From an uncultured Prevotellaceae bacterium (GTDB taxonomy: Bacteria > Bacteroidota > Bacteroidia > Bacteroidales > Bacteroidaceae), in contig CACZVN010000015.1 in NCBI GenBank assembly GCA_902784615.1, positions 59,937 through 123,936 on the forward strand: a DNA stretch of 64,000 bases, read 5' to 3'. A program made the position numbers and the translations under genes. The stretch's first letter is position 1; each line of letters opens with the position of its first letter. This document shows positions 50,572-57,629 of this stretch, in pieces. The notes beneath the pieces are model-generated. The model made no database searches. It had not been told where the DNA came from and worked only from the letters and a program-made list of their open reading frames with translations.

Positions 50572-51524
50572 ATCGTCTCCTCTATCTGATAGTCGTTACG
50601 GCCACTCGACGAGCGACTGATCAGGTCACCTAAGAAGCCCGTAAGGAACAACTGGGTACCAATGATCATCATCGTCAGGGCGATATAGAAATAAGGGGAA
50701 TCCGTCACTAAGCGCTGGGGAATATGATTGGCCAGGCACCAGAGTTTGTCGGCTCCAATGCAGAAGGCAGCAACAAAACCGATGAAGAACATGATGGTGC
50801 CCAAGAAGCCAAACACGTGCATGGGCTTCTTGCCAAACGTGCTCAAGAACCAGAGCGTCAGCAGGTCGAGATAGCCGTTCACGAAACGGTTCAGACCCAT
50901 GAACTTCGAGGAGCCGTACTTACGGGCCTGATGCTGCACCACCTTCTCACCGATCTTGTTGAAACCAGCATTCTTGGCCAGATAGGGGATATAACGGTGC
51001 ATCTCACCATACACCTCGATATTCTTCACCACGGCCTTACGATAAGCCTTCAGACCACAGTTGAAGTCGTGCAGGTTCTTGATGCCGCTGATCTTACGGG
51101 CCGTCGCGTTGAAGAGTTTCGTGGGCAGCGTCTTCGAGATGGGATCATAGCGCTTCTGCTTATAGCCAGAGACGAGGTCGTAGCCCTCCTCCTTGATCAT
51201 ACGATAGAGATCGGGGATCTCGTCAGGCGAGTCCTGCAGGTCGGCATCCATCGTGATCACCACGTCGCCCTGCGCCTGTTCGAAACCACAATACAGGGCC
51301 GGACTCTTACCATAGTTCCTGCGGAACTTGATGCCCTTCACGTGGCCGGCAGATTTTTGGCACAAGTCACTGATCACATCCCACGAGCCATCCGTAGAAC
51401 CGTCATTCACGAAGATCACCTCATACGAGTAACCCTTTTCCTTCATCACCCGCTCTATCCAGGCATACAGCTCTGGCAGCGACTCCGCCTCATTATAAAG
51501 AGGTATAACGACTGATATATCCAT
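50568..51524 (-). CDS. Family 2 glycosyltransferase, polyprenyl-phosphate type
   Basis: 318 residues. The GT-A domain (1-225) starts MDISVVIPLYNEAESL with VFVNDGSTDGS and the metal-binding MDADLQDSPDEI, as in dolichol-phosphate mannose synthase, ArnC and GtrB. Two C-terminal membrane helices (about 235-260 and 275-300) place it at the inner membrane. It probably loads a sugar onto undecaprenyl phosphate for lipid or surface glycan modification. Confidence 0.88.
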   Translation of the reverse strand: MDISVVIPLYNEAESLPELYAWIERVMKEKGYSYEVIFVNDGSTDGSWDVISDLCQKSAGHVKGIKFRRNYGKSPALYCGFEQAQGDVVITMDADLQDSPDEIPDLYRMIKEEGYDLVSGYKQKRYDPISKTLPTKLFNATARKISGIKNLHDFNCGLKAYRKAVVKNIEVYGEMHRYIPYLAKNAGFNKIGEKVVQHQARKYGSSKFMGLNRFVNGYLDLLTLWFLSTFGKKPMHVFGFLGTIMFFIGFVAAFCIGADKLWCLANHIPQRLVTDSPYFYIALTMMIIGTQLFLTGFLGDLISRSSSGRNDYQIEETI

Positions 51525-51529
51525 TGTTA

Positions 51530-51557
51530 TTCTTCACTTTTCACTCTTCACTTTTCA
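51530..51557. repeat. TTCACTTTTCACTC tandem micro-repeat
   Basis: Units CTTCACTTTTCACT repeat twice between the DUF4199 and glycosyltransferase genes. The repeat reaches into the last DUF4199 codons and supplies its TGA. Confidence 0.7.
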
Positions 51558-52081
51558 CTCCTTCTTTGCATCACCAGTCCGATGGGGAAGCCCAAGATAA
51601 AACCTACGATGATATTCACCGTCAGGATGTTCAGGGCGAAGTCTATCGGACGGAGCGAGGCCATCTCAGCCAGACTATCATTCACAGCCTGCGTCATGCC
51701 GTACTGCTGAATCAGTTCCCTACCCTCAGTGGATGACACGATCTTAGAGTAGGTGCTCAGCAGATAGCCGTCGTCGAGATAGGCGAAGTAGATGAACTGG
51801 GCCACGGCCAGCAGGACGGCGCCATAGAAAAACACGAAGACCGTATAGGCATAACTGCGCCTGAAGGAGATCACGCCCTCCCTACCCTCGTCGCGGAATC
51901 GGCGCAGACGACCTGCCACGAAGAATGGCGTCATCACGGCCAGCATCACCGCTGCCATACCCAGCATCCCGTTGGAGATGCCCATGATGTAACAGGCGAA
52001 ACTGGCAATCCACAGCAGGGCCAGGAAGAAACCGTCCTGTCGCGCGTAGGCCTTCAGTTGTATATATTCTGGTGCTGTCAT
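51548..52081 (-). CDS. DUF4199 membrane protein
   Basis: 177 residues with four hydrophobic segments (for example GMLGMAAVMLAVMTPFFVA and ILTVNIIVGFILGFPIGLV). It matches the DUF4199 pattern that commonly precedes a GT2 gene in Bacteroidota. Start at ATG 52081; an in-frame TTG at 52102 lies too close to the promoter. The C-terminus QRRSEK is encoded by the micro-repeat, so the end of the gene has been shaped by that repeat. First gene of a six-gene operon. Confidence 0.75.
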   Translation of the reverse strand: MTAPEYIQLKAYARQDGFFLALLWIASFACYIMGISNGMLGMAAVMLAVMTPFFVAGRLRRFRDEGREGVISFRRSYAYTVFVFFYGAVLLAVAQFIYFAYLDDGYLLSTYSKIVSSTEGRELIQQYGMTQAVNDSLAEMASLRPIDFALNILTVNIIVGFILGFPIGLVMQRRSEK

Positions 52082-52106
52082 TTTAACATTTTTCGTTTTC
52101 AAGGTG

Positions 52107-52114
52107 CAAAATTA
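52107..52114 (-). promoter_or_regulatory. -7 promoter element of the DUF4199 to Crp operon
   Basis: TAATTTTG on minus, 25 bases before the ATG at 52081. Confidence 0.6.
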
Positions 52115-52166
52115 CGGATTTTCTCGCAGATAACGAGGGCTTAGCCTCAAAAAATAGTTAAATTCA

Positions 52167-52202
52167 CCAAATTTTCAATTTTCAATTTTCAATTTTCAAT
52201 TT
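52167..52202. repeat. AATTTTCAATTTTC tandem repeat
   Basis: Four to five copies of a 10-bp unit TTTTCAATTT end 8 bases before the SRP RNA -7 box, so the repeat forms its -33 region. Confidence 0.75.
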
Positions 52203-52209
52203 ATTGTAG

Positions 52210-52217
52210 TACCTTTG
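52210..52217 (+). promoter_or_regulatory. -7 promoter element of the SRP RNA gene
   Basis: TACCTTTG, 34 bases before the RNA stem. A small hairpin GCTTTTGAGCAAAAGC lies between. Confidence 0.65.
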
Positions 52218-52251
52218 CACCCGCTTTTGAGCAAAAGCGCTCTTTTAACAC

Positions 52252-52349
52252 ATGGGCAGTCCTGTACGGCCAGCTCCCTCGGAATCCCCCAGGGTGGGAA
52301 CGCAGCAAGGGTACTTGGTTGTAGCGGCGCGATGCAGGTAGCTGCCCAC
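52252..52349 (+). ncRNA. ffs: Signal recognition particle RNA, small bacterial type
   Basis: About 98 bases fold into one long hairpin closed by GGGCAG / CTGCCC. The apical domain shows CCCAGGGTGGGAACGCAGCA followed by AGGGTA, the Bacteroidota form of the conserved GGAAGCAGCC-type Ffh-binding loop. It has its own promoter. The end coordinates are set by the terminal stem. Confidence 0.88.
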
Positions 52350-52351
52350 CC

Positions 52352-52425
52352 GCCTCTTTAGCTCAGTTGGCCAGAGCACGTGATTTGTAATCTCGGGGTC
52401 GTTGGTTCGAATCCGACAACTTTCG
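52352..52425 (+). tRNA. tRNA-Thr (anticodon TGT) with disrupted 3' acceptor strand
   Basis: GCCTCTT acceptor strand, D arm GCTC/GAGC, anticodon loop TTTGTAA and T arm GTTGG-TTCGAAT-CCGAC are all present. The 3' strand should read AAGAGGC but is AACTTTC, so only 3 of 7 acceptor pairs can form; the divergence starts right after CCGACAA. The anticodon stem also has a U29/U41 mismatch. It starts 3 bases after the SRP RNA. Probably a broken gene left by integration or excision at its 3' end. Confidence 0.7.
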
Positions 52426-52466
52426 TTACGACGAGAGAACCGTCCTCCTATTATAATTCTTGCTTT

Positions 52467-52577
52467 GACGCATTTGACGGATTTGACACATTTTGTTACG
52501 ACTTTCTCACGCGTACCATGCGTGCGCAGTACGCGTGAGGATTCTTTGAAATAATTCGTCAAATGTGTCAATTCGTC
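52467..52577. repeat. 111-bp imperfect inverted repeat
   Basis: Inner arms CTCACGCGTAC (52506-52516) and GTACGCGTGAG (52529-52539) pair perfectly. The outer arms are built from GACGCATTTGACGGATTTGA-type units and complements near 52558-52577. Confidence 0.75.
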
Positions 52578-52804
52578 CATTTTTCTTTGATTTGGTGGCA
52601 AAGATACGAAAAAATCCGCTTGGTTTCTAGAATTTGTCCGACTCAGGATAAACCTAAAATTCCCACGACCTAAGATCGAAAAATTAAGGAGTCCTTATTA
52701 TCCAACCCCTTAAAAGTTTTTGAACTTATTGGCGTCAGTCCACCCCCTTTTCTATGGAATACCCTTTATACAAAGGGGTGTCAATGAGGTGGATGGTGTT
52801 TTAG

Positions 52805-52886
52805 GTCCCCCTTTGCTCCCCCTTAGGTCCCCCCTTTGGCGTAAGCGTATCCATGATGGGGGACCTAAGGGGGAGCAAAGGGGGAC
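52805..52886. repeat. Perfect 29-bp inverted repeat with 24-base loop
   Basis: The left arm 52805-52833 starts GTCCCCCTTTGCTCC; the right arm is 52858-52886. No mismatch and no coding frame. Confidence 0.95.
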
Positions 52887-53053
52887 TATTATTTGCAATA
52901 TCCCTAATATTTAAAGGCATTTCCGCTAATAAGGGGGTGGAGCATGAAGAACACAACAGTTTCTGATGCTCAGTTCTGCCGCTTCGCTTGTCGAAGAACT
53001 ACTGTACTACAAAACACTGGTGTGAAGATGACGAGTAAATAAAACGAAAACGG

Positions 53054-53085
53054 GACGGCTCAAACATAAGAACCGTCTTCTTTTG
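53054..53085 (+). terminator. Possible terminator hairpin in the gene-free stretch
   Basis: GACGG / CCGTC with short extension, followed by TTCTTTTGTT. What it would terminate is unclear. Confidence 0.4.
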
Positions 53086-53130
53086 TTATGGATTCTCTCT
53101 CGCGCACGGTAGTAGGTATAAGCCAAAAAC

Positions 53131-53203
53131 AACCCGCTCATCCCGCCTATCCCACACGTAAGATTTCTTACTTCCAGTGTGGGATAGGTGGGATAGGTGG
53201 GTT
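53131..53203. repeat. 27-bp arm inverted repeat with tandem GGGATAGGT
   Basis: Arms 53131-53157 and 53177-53203 pair at most positions. The loop carries a second hairpin GTAAGATTTCTTAC. The rest of the gene-free 52430-53438 stretch shows no supported gene. Confidence 0.8.
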
Positions 53204-53323
53204 AAAAAGTGGATAAGACAACTTGATACGCATGTGCGCGCGTAAGAAAGCTTTCAATTCTCGAGAGAATTCATCCAATAAGGGCTACTTACTTTTCAAT
53301 AAGGACTACTTATTTCTAAATAA

Positions 53324-53351
53324 GTACCCCTTTTCGCGCAAGAAGGGGTAC
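53324..53351. repeat. GTACCCCTT / AAGGGGTAC hairpin
   Basis: Nine-bp perfect arms with a ten-base loop, preceded by two copies of AATAAGG(G/A)CTACTTA. Confidence 0.7.
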
Positions 53352-53438
53352 GCGTGAGAGATCTATCATTATATCTGTATCAATATTATGTCTCACAGAG
53401 TGCCAGGCACGCTGTGTAAGTAAACTAGCGTATTATAA

Positions 53439-54338
53439 CTATCTTGTCTGACTATTCATTTTCTTCCTCTCATAAAAAAGCCCTACAGGGTTGTCATCTA
53501 TTCCAAATCTTTTACAGTTATCTTCTGTAATATAATCAGGCAAATTTGTGAAAAGGGCTTGACAATAGCCATTAGGGCTAAGGTCTGCCCCACAATGCCA
53601 AAAACATTTTTCACCTATTTTCTTTACTGAAGATGGTAGATAAATTTCCCTTATAGTTTTCTTTTTTATCCCTCCCCGGTCTATCCTTCCTGCATACGCG
53701 AAAGAATAATCACCTATTTCCTCTAAGCCTTCAGGAAGTATAATACTTTCTAATCCACATTTATTAAAAGCCCCTTTTCCAATCTTCCTAAGCGTTTGCG
53801 GAAAGTAGATATTAGAGACTGTTATTTCATAAAAGAAAGCTTTTTCCGCAATTTCTGTCACTGTATAGATATCTGTGTCAACTTGAACGTATTCAGGGAT
53901 AATATATTCATGTTCTTGATAATCTCCCTGTGTGACTGCTAATGTATGATCTGTCTCTGATAAGACTATATAATTCAATTCGTGTCCATCTGGTGTACGC
54001 GCGGAAAAGGATCGTCCAGATATATTATTTGTTATTCCTGAAGATAATTGTGCTGTTACATCAGCATTTCTTGCAAGATTCTTATTGCTGGCTTGGCAGC
54101 CTTGTATCTGAAGAGGTTGGTTTTCATCCTTCCTCTTTACGGAAAACACTTCATCTTTACTGATTTTAAAAATGTGCGCTTCTTTTGATGGCTCCAAGGT
54201 ATAAAAAATAGAATTAGTGCTTTCTTCCATATTATAGACCTCTAGGATTGTTCCGTCTTTATTTACGATGACATCCTGGGCAATTACCGAATTAGCAACA
54301 AAAAACAAAAGTGCCATTAGCTTATTTTTCAGTTCCAT
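53439..54338 (-). CDS. BspA-type leucine-rich repeat secreted protein
   Basis: 299 residues with a signal peptide ending SVIAQ. The middle is of low complexity; from about residue 160 there are BspA-type LRR_5 repeats (TVTEIAEKAFFYE, LRKIGKGAFNKCGLESIILPEGLEEIGDYSFA, SVKKIGEKCFWHC), with the repeating xxIGxxAFxxC core. Such proteins act at the surface or in adhesion. It is AT-rich and sits in the tRNA-Thr-linked island, so transfer is possible. Confidence 0.8.
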   Translation of the reverse strand: MELKNKLMALLFFVANSVIAQDVIVNKDGTILEVYNMEESTNSIFYTLEPSKEAHIFKISKDEVFSVKRKDENQPLQIQGCQASNKNLARNADVTAQLSSGITNNISGRSFSARTPDGHELNYIVLSETDHTLAVTQGDYQEHEYIIPEYVQVDTDIYTVTEIAEKAFFYEITVSNIYFPQTLRKIGKGAFNKCGLESIILPEGLEEIGDYSFAYAGRIDRGGIKKKTIREIYLPSSVKKIGEKCFWHCGADLSPNGYCQALFTNLPDYITEDNCKRFGIDDNPVGLFYERKKMNSQTR

Positions 54339-54377
54339 AATACATTGTATTTGTTATATTGATAAGTTTTCTGGTTG

Positions 54378-54385
54378 CAAATATA
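54378..54385 (-). promoter_or_regulatory. -7 promoter element of the LRR protein gene
   Basis: TATATTTG on minus, 39 bases before the ATG at 54338. Confidence 0.6.
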
Positions 54386-54444
54386 AATGTTTTATTCCAT
54401 AGTTCCAAAAAAAACTTCAATTTCTTATGGACACACATGAAAAA

Positions 54445-54462
54445 GCCCCTCCGCTGAGGGGC
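54445..54462 (-). terminator. Terminator of the DUF5053 unit
   Basis: GCCCCTC / GAGGGGC with loop CGCT, followed on the minus strand by TTTTTCAT. On plus the same hairpin begins a Prevotella-like leader (see findings). Confidence 0.7.
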
Positions 54463-54600
54463 CGATAAACTTTATTAACCTTAAATCTAATACATATGAA
54501 AAATACAAAAAGCATCTCTCTCACGAGAGGTTTATCATCTTGTGCACACAACTCCCCTTGTGCGACGCACCCATTGTGTTCGAGTATAGCACCTTGTTTG

Positions 54601-54975
54601 TTATATCAAGGTGATGGCAGAGAGCTTTTGTCCTACATCATGCAGAGCATCCTGCAACTGCTTCCGCTCAGCACGTGTAAAGTATGCAGGCTTGCCATTC
54701 ACCTTGTTGCCGTTGATGCGCTGGTAAAGCCAGGTGCGCGACTTGCCAAAATAGTGGTCTGCGATATAACTCATCGAGAGAATCTCTGGCACGTCACCCA
54801 ACTGCTTCCGTATTTCCATTACCTCCGTCTCCATCATCCTATCGCCCTTCTCGATAAGTGCACGTGCCTCTGCAATGATGGCGGCATTGAAATTCTTGCG
54901 TTCCTGCTCGTTCATGGAGTCTCTCAATTCGTCAATCATCGCATTCTGCTTGTTTTTTGTTACGGTCTGTTCCAT
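54601..54975 (-). CDS. DUF5053 domain protein
   Basis: 124 residues, no signal or membrane part. A charged helical N-terminal half (coiled-coil-like) is followed by LSMSYIADHYFGKSRTWLYQRINGNKVNGKPAYFT, a likely helix-turn-helix region, as in the DUF5053 group found in Bacteroidota mobile elements and prophages. Role unknown. It lies 45 bases after the small protein at 55021 and ends in a CACCTTG/CAAGGTG hairpin overlapping the stop. Confidence 0.72.
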   Translation of the reverse strand: MEQTVTKNKQNAMIDELRDSMNEQERKNFNAAIIAEARALIEKGDRMMETEVMEIRKQLGDVPEILSMSYIADHYFGKSRTWLYQRINGNKVNGKPAYFTRAERKQLQDALHDVGQKLSAITLI

Positions 54976-55020
54976 TTTCTATTATATTTATTTGTAAGCC
55001 CCCTGTAGAGCCCCTGGTTA

Positions 55021-55203
55021 TTACTCTAAGAAATACTTCTTCACGATATTCATCTTGTCGAGATAGATGTCCGTTAGTTCCTGCTTGATGTCGTTTGGGA
55101 GGTCTGACATCTGGATATCCTCGAGTTTCATCTGAAGTTCTTTGTAGTACTCCCACCATTCTTCAACTGTTGCCATCTCCTTTGACTTTTGATTGTTGGG
55201 CAT
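55021..55203 (-). CDS. Small hypothetical protein of the DUF5053 unit
   Basis: 60 residues, charged and helical (EEWWEYYKELQMKLEDIQ), no membrane segment and no recognised family. A promoter lies 21 bases upstream and the DUF5053 gene follows, so they are co-transcribed. Possibly an accessory protein of a mobile element. Confidence 0.55.
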   Translation of the reverse strand: MPNNQKSKEMATVEEWWEYYKELQMKLEDIQMSDLPNDIKQELTDIYLDKMNIVKKYFLE

Positions 55204-55224
55204 TCAGTTTCTTAATTGGCATCG

Positions 55225-55232
55225 CAAAACTA
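55225..55232 (-). promoter_or_regulatory. -7 promoter element of the small protein-DUF5053 unit
   Basis: TAGTTTTG on minus, 21 bases before the ATG at 55203. Confidence 0.5.
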
Positions 55233-55280
55233 ATAATATTTTGCGAATTCAACAAATAACCAAATGATTATTATTGGTTT

Positions 55281-55385
55281 TTAATCAAGATTTGCATTTC
55301 TTACCATGTTTAAGAGGACTAGCCTGATGGTTTCATCCGGCTGGTACATCACGATCTCACCTTTTGTTGATTCAATGTCATTCAT
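55281..55385 (-). pseudogene. Truncated RhuM/Fic-associated protein fragment
   Basis: A 34-residue frame beginning MNDIESTKGEIVMYQPDETI closely resembles the start of RhuM-type proteins of mobile elements, which in my memory run GEIVLYQPDxTIxLEV before the WLTQ motif. After RLVLL the resemblance stops and a stop codon follows. This is a remnant, not a full gene. Confidence 0.5.
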
Positions 55386-55502
55386 AATGTCAAATTTAAG
55401 CGTTAAGCATTATTGATGTTGCAAAAATAAGCATTTTATTTCGAAGCCCGATAATTCTTGTGTCAAAAAGTATTAATTATTGGTTATTTCGAAGTTTTTT
55501 CG

Positions 55503-55510
55503 TAACTTTG
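55503..55510 (+). promoter_or_regulatory. -7 promoter element of the M13 peptidase gene
   Basis: TAACTTTG, 56 bases before the ATG at 55567. Confidence 0.6.
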
Positions 55511-55566
55511 CACGTCTAAAGGATAAGTAATTAAACAAACCAAATAAAATAACAACCCAATTAAAG

Positions 55567-57591
55567 ATGAAAACAAAACTGATTCTTTTAGCAAGTTTGT
55601 TCATGGCTGGGACTGCCATGGGACAGACGCTTTCCACAGGTATCGACCCTGCCAACCTCGACACATCCGTACGTCCTGGTGACGACTTCTACCAGTATGC
55701 CGCTGGCGGATGGATGAACTCGCATCCCCTCGACGACGAGCACACAGACAACGGTGCCTTCACTGATCTCTATGACGAGAACCAGGAGCGCATCCAGGAT
55801 CTGATCCTCCAGTTTGCCAACACCCCACAGGAGAAGGGCTCACTCGGACAGAAGATCGGCTCGCTCTACAACCTGATGATGGACAGCGTGCGCCTGAACC
55901 GTGAGGGTTGGACACCGCTGAAGCCCACACTCGAGCGTATCGCCGCCATCAAGGACCGTAAGGAGTACCAGCTCGTGACGGCCCAGATCGACCGTATGGG
56001 TGAAGAGACGATGATGTTTGGCATCGGCGTGGGTGCAGACCAGCGGAATGCCGAGATGAACATCGTGGGCATTAGTCAGGGCGGACTCGGACTGGGACTG
56101 CGCGACTACTATCTCAACGACGATCCTCAGACCACTCGTGTGCGTGAGGCCTACAAGACCTATCTGACGAACCTCTTCATGCTCGTGGGTAACGACTCCA
56201 CAACGGCCCAGAAGAAGATGGAGGCCGTGATGGCCATCGAGAACCGCATCGCACAGGCCAGTTATGGCATGGTGGAACTGAGGGATATCGACAAGAACTA
56301 TCACAAGATGTCGTACAACCAGCTCGTGATGGACTTCCCTGGCATCGACTGGGGTAACATCTTCCTCGCCACTGGATTCCCCACCTTCAACAGCGTCGAT
56401 GTAGGCCAGCCTGAGCCTATCCACGAGGTGGAGAAGATTCTCGCAGAGGCCGATCTCGAGGACCTGAAGACCTACGCTGAGATCAAGGTGATCTCTGGTG
56501 CAGCCAGTCAGTTGAGCGACGACTTCCGTGCAGAGGCTTTCAAGCTGAACAGCGTGTTGAGCGGTGTGCAGCAGGACCGTCCGCGCTGGAAGCGTGCCGT
56601 ATCGCTCGTCAGCGGTGTCATGGGTGAGGCCATCGGTAAACTCTACGTGGAGAAATACTTCCCCGAGTCGAGCAAGCAGCGCATGCTGAAACTGGTGGGC
56701 AACCTCCAGACGGCTTTGGCACAGCGCATCGACGAGGCCCAGTGGATGGGTGCAGAGACCAAGGCTCAGGCTAAGGACAAACTCGCCAACTTCATCGTGA
56801 AGATCGGCTATCCTGACAAGTGGAAGGACTACAGCGGACTTCAGGTGGACGACAGTCTGTCGCTCTATGAGAATCTGGGTATCATCTCTGAGTTCAAGCT
56901 CTTGGATGTGCTGAACCGTAAGGTGAACAAGCCCGTGGATAAGAGTGAGTGGCACATGACACCACAGACGGTGAACGCCTACTATAACCCAACGACCAAC
57001 GAGATCTGCTTCCCTGCAGCCATCCTGCAGCCACCGTTCTTCGATCCTACAGCCGACGATGCAGCCAACTATGGTGCCATCGGTGGTGTGATTGGTCACG
57101 AGATGAGCCATGGCTTCGACGATCAGGGTTCGCAGTTCGACAAGACAGGAAACCAGCGCAACTGGTGGACAGAGGCCGACAAGAAGAACTACGAACAGCG
57201 CACGAAGGTGCTCGAGGAGTCGTTCAGCAAATTCGAGGCCGTGCCTGGTACGTTCATCAACGGTAAGCAGACACTGGGTGAGAACATTGGCGACAATGGT
57301 GGTCTGAACATCGCCTTCCGTGCCTTCCAGAACGCCACGAAGGAGAATCCCCTGACGACTGCCGACGGTTTCACACCTGAGCAGCGCTTCTTCCTGAGTT
57401 GGGCTCGTGTATGGGCCAGCAACATGCGTCCTGAGTATATGGCCTATCTGGTGACGGCTGACGTTCACTCGCCCAACAAGGCCCGTGTGAATGCTGCCCT
57501 GCCACATATCAACGCGTGGTACGACGCCTTCGGCATCAAGAAGGGCGACAAGCTCTTCATTCCGAAGAAACAACGTGCTCAGATCTGGTAA
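55567..57591 (+). CDS. M13 family metalloendopeptidase (PepO/neprilysin-like)
   Basis: A 674-residue zinc endopeptidase exported by signal peptide MKTKLILLASLFMAGTAMG. The M13 N-terminal domain (residues about 25-420) caps the active site. The catalytic motif is VIGHEMSHGFDDQG (HExxH) near residue 515, and the third ligand Glu sits in GENIGDNGGL near 576. NAYYNP and the C-terminal RVNAALPHINAWYDAFG are family-typical. It degrades peptides in the periplasm or outside the cell. Single-gene unit. Confidence 0.95.
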   Translation: MKTKLILLASLFMAGTAMGQTLSTGIDPANLDTSVRPGDDFYQYAAGGWMNSHPLDDEHTDNGAFTDLYDENQERIQDLILQFANTPQEKGSLGQKIGSLYNLMMDSVRLNREGWTPLKPTLERIAAIKDRKEYQLVTAQIDRMGEETMMFGIGVGADQRNAEMNIVGISQGGLGLGLRDYYLNDDPQTTRVREAYKTYLTNLFMLVGNDSTTAQKKMEAVMAIENRIAQASYGMVELRDIDKNYHKMSYNQLVMDFPGIDWGNIFLATGFPTFNSVDVGQPEPIHEVEKILAEADLEDLKTYAEIKVISGAASQLSDDFRAEAFKLNSVLSGVQQDRPRWKRAVSLVSGVMGEAIGKLYVEKYFPESSKQRMLKLVGNLQTALAQRIDEAQWMGAETKAQAKDKLANFIVKIGYPDKWKDYSGLQVDDSLSLYENLGIISEFKLLDVLNRKVNKPVDKSEWHMTPQTVNAYYNPTTNEICFPAAILQPPFFDPTADDAANYGAIGGVIGHEMSHGFDDQGSQFDKTGNQRNWWTEADKKNYEQRTKVLEESFSKFEAVPGTFINGKQTLGENIGDNGGLNIAFRAFQNATKENPLTTADGFTPEQRFFLSWARVWASNMRPEYMAYLVTADVHSPNKARVNAALPHINAWYDAFGIKKGDKLFIPKKQRAQIW

Positions 57592-57596
57592 AAAGA

Positions 57597-57627
57597 AAAT
57601 AGCCTCGCCAATTGGTGAGGCTATTTT
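57597..57627. terminator. Bidirectional terminator, M13 peptidase / dsbD
   Basis: AAAATAGCCTC / GAGGCTATTTT around GCCAATTGGT, with a T run after it on plus and an A run before it. Confidence 0.9.
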
Positions 57628-57629
57628 TT

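Noticed and set aside
52245-52601. 118-residue minus-strand reading frame
   Set aside because: It runs antisense through the SRP RNA and tRNA-Thr genes and has no promoter or recognisable protein features.
54496-55008. 170-residue plus-strand frame after the orphan leader
   Set aside because: It is almost wholly antisense to the DUF5053 gene, is Cys/His/Leu-rich as antisense frames are, and has no family. Only the leader itself is kept as a finding.
55840-57573. 577-residue minus-strand frame
   Set aside because: Exactly antisense to the M13 peptidase gene, a codon-bias artefact with no domain; the same holds for long frames at 981-1808, 6255-7388, 11707-12843 and 32229-33446.
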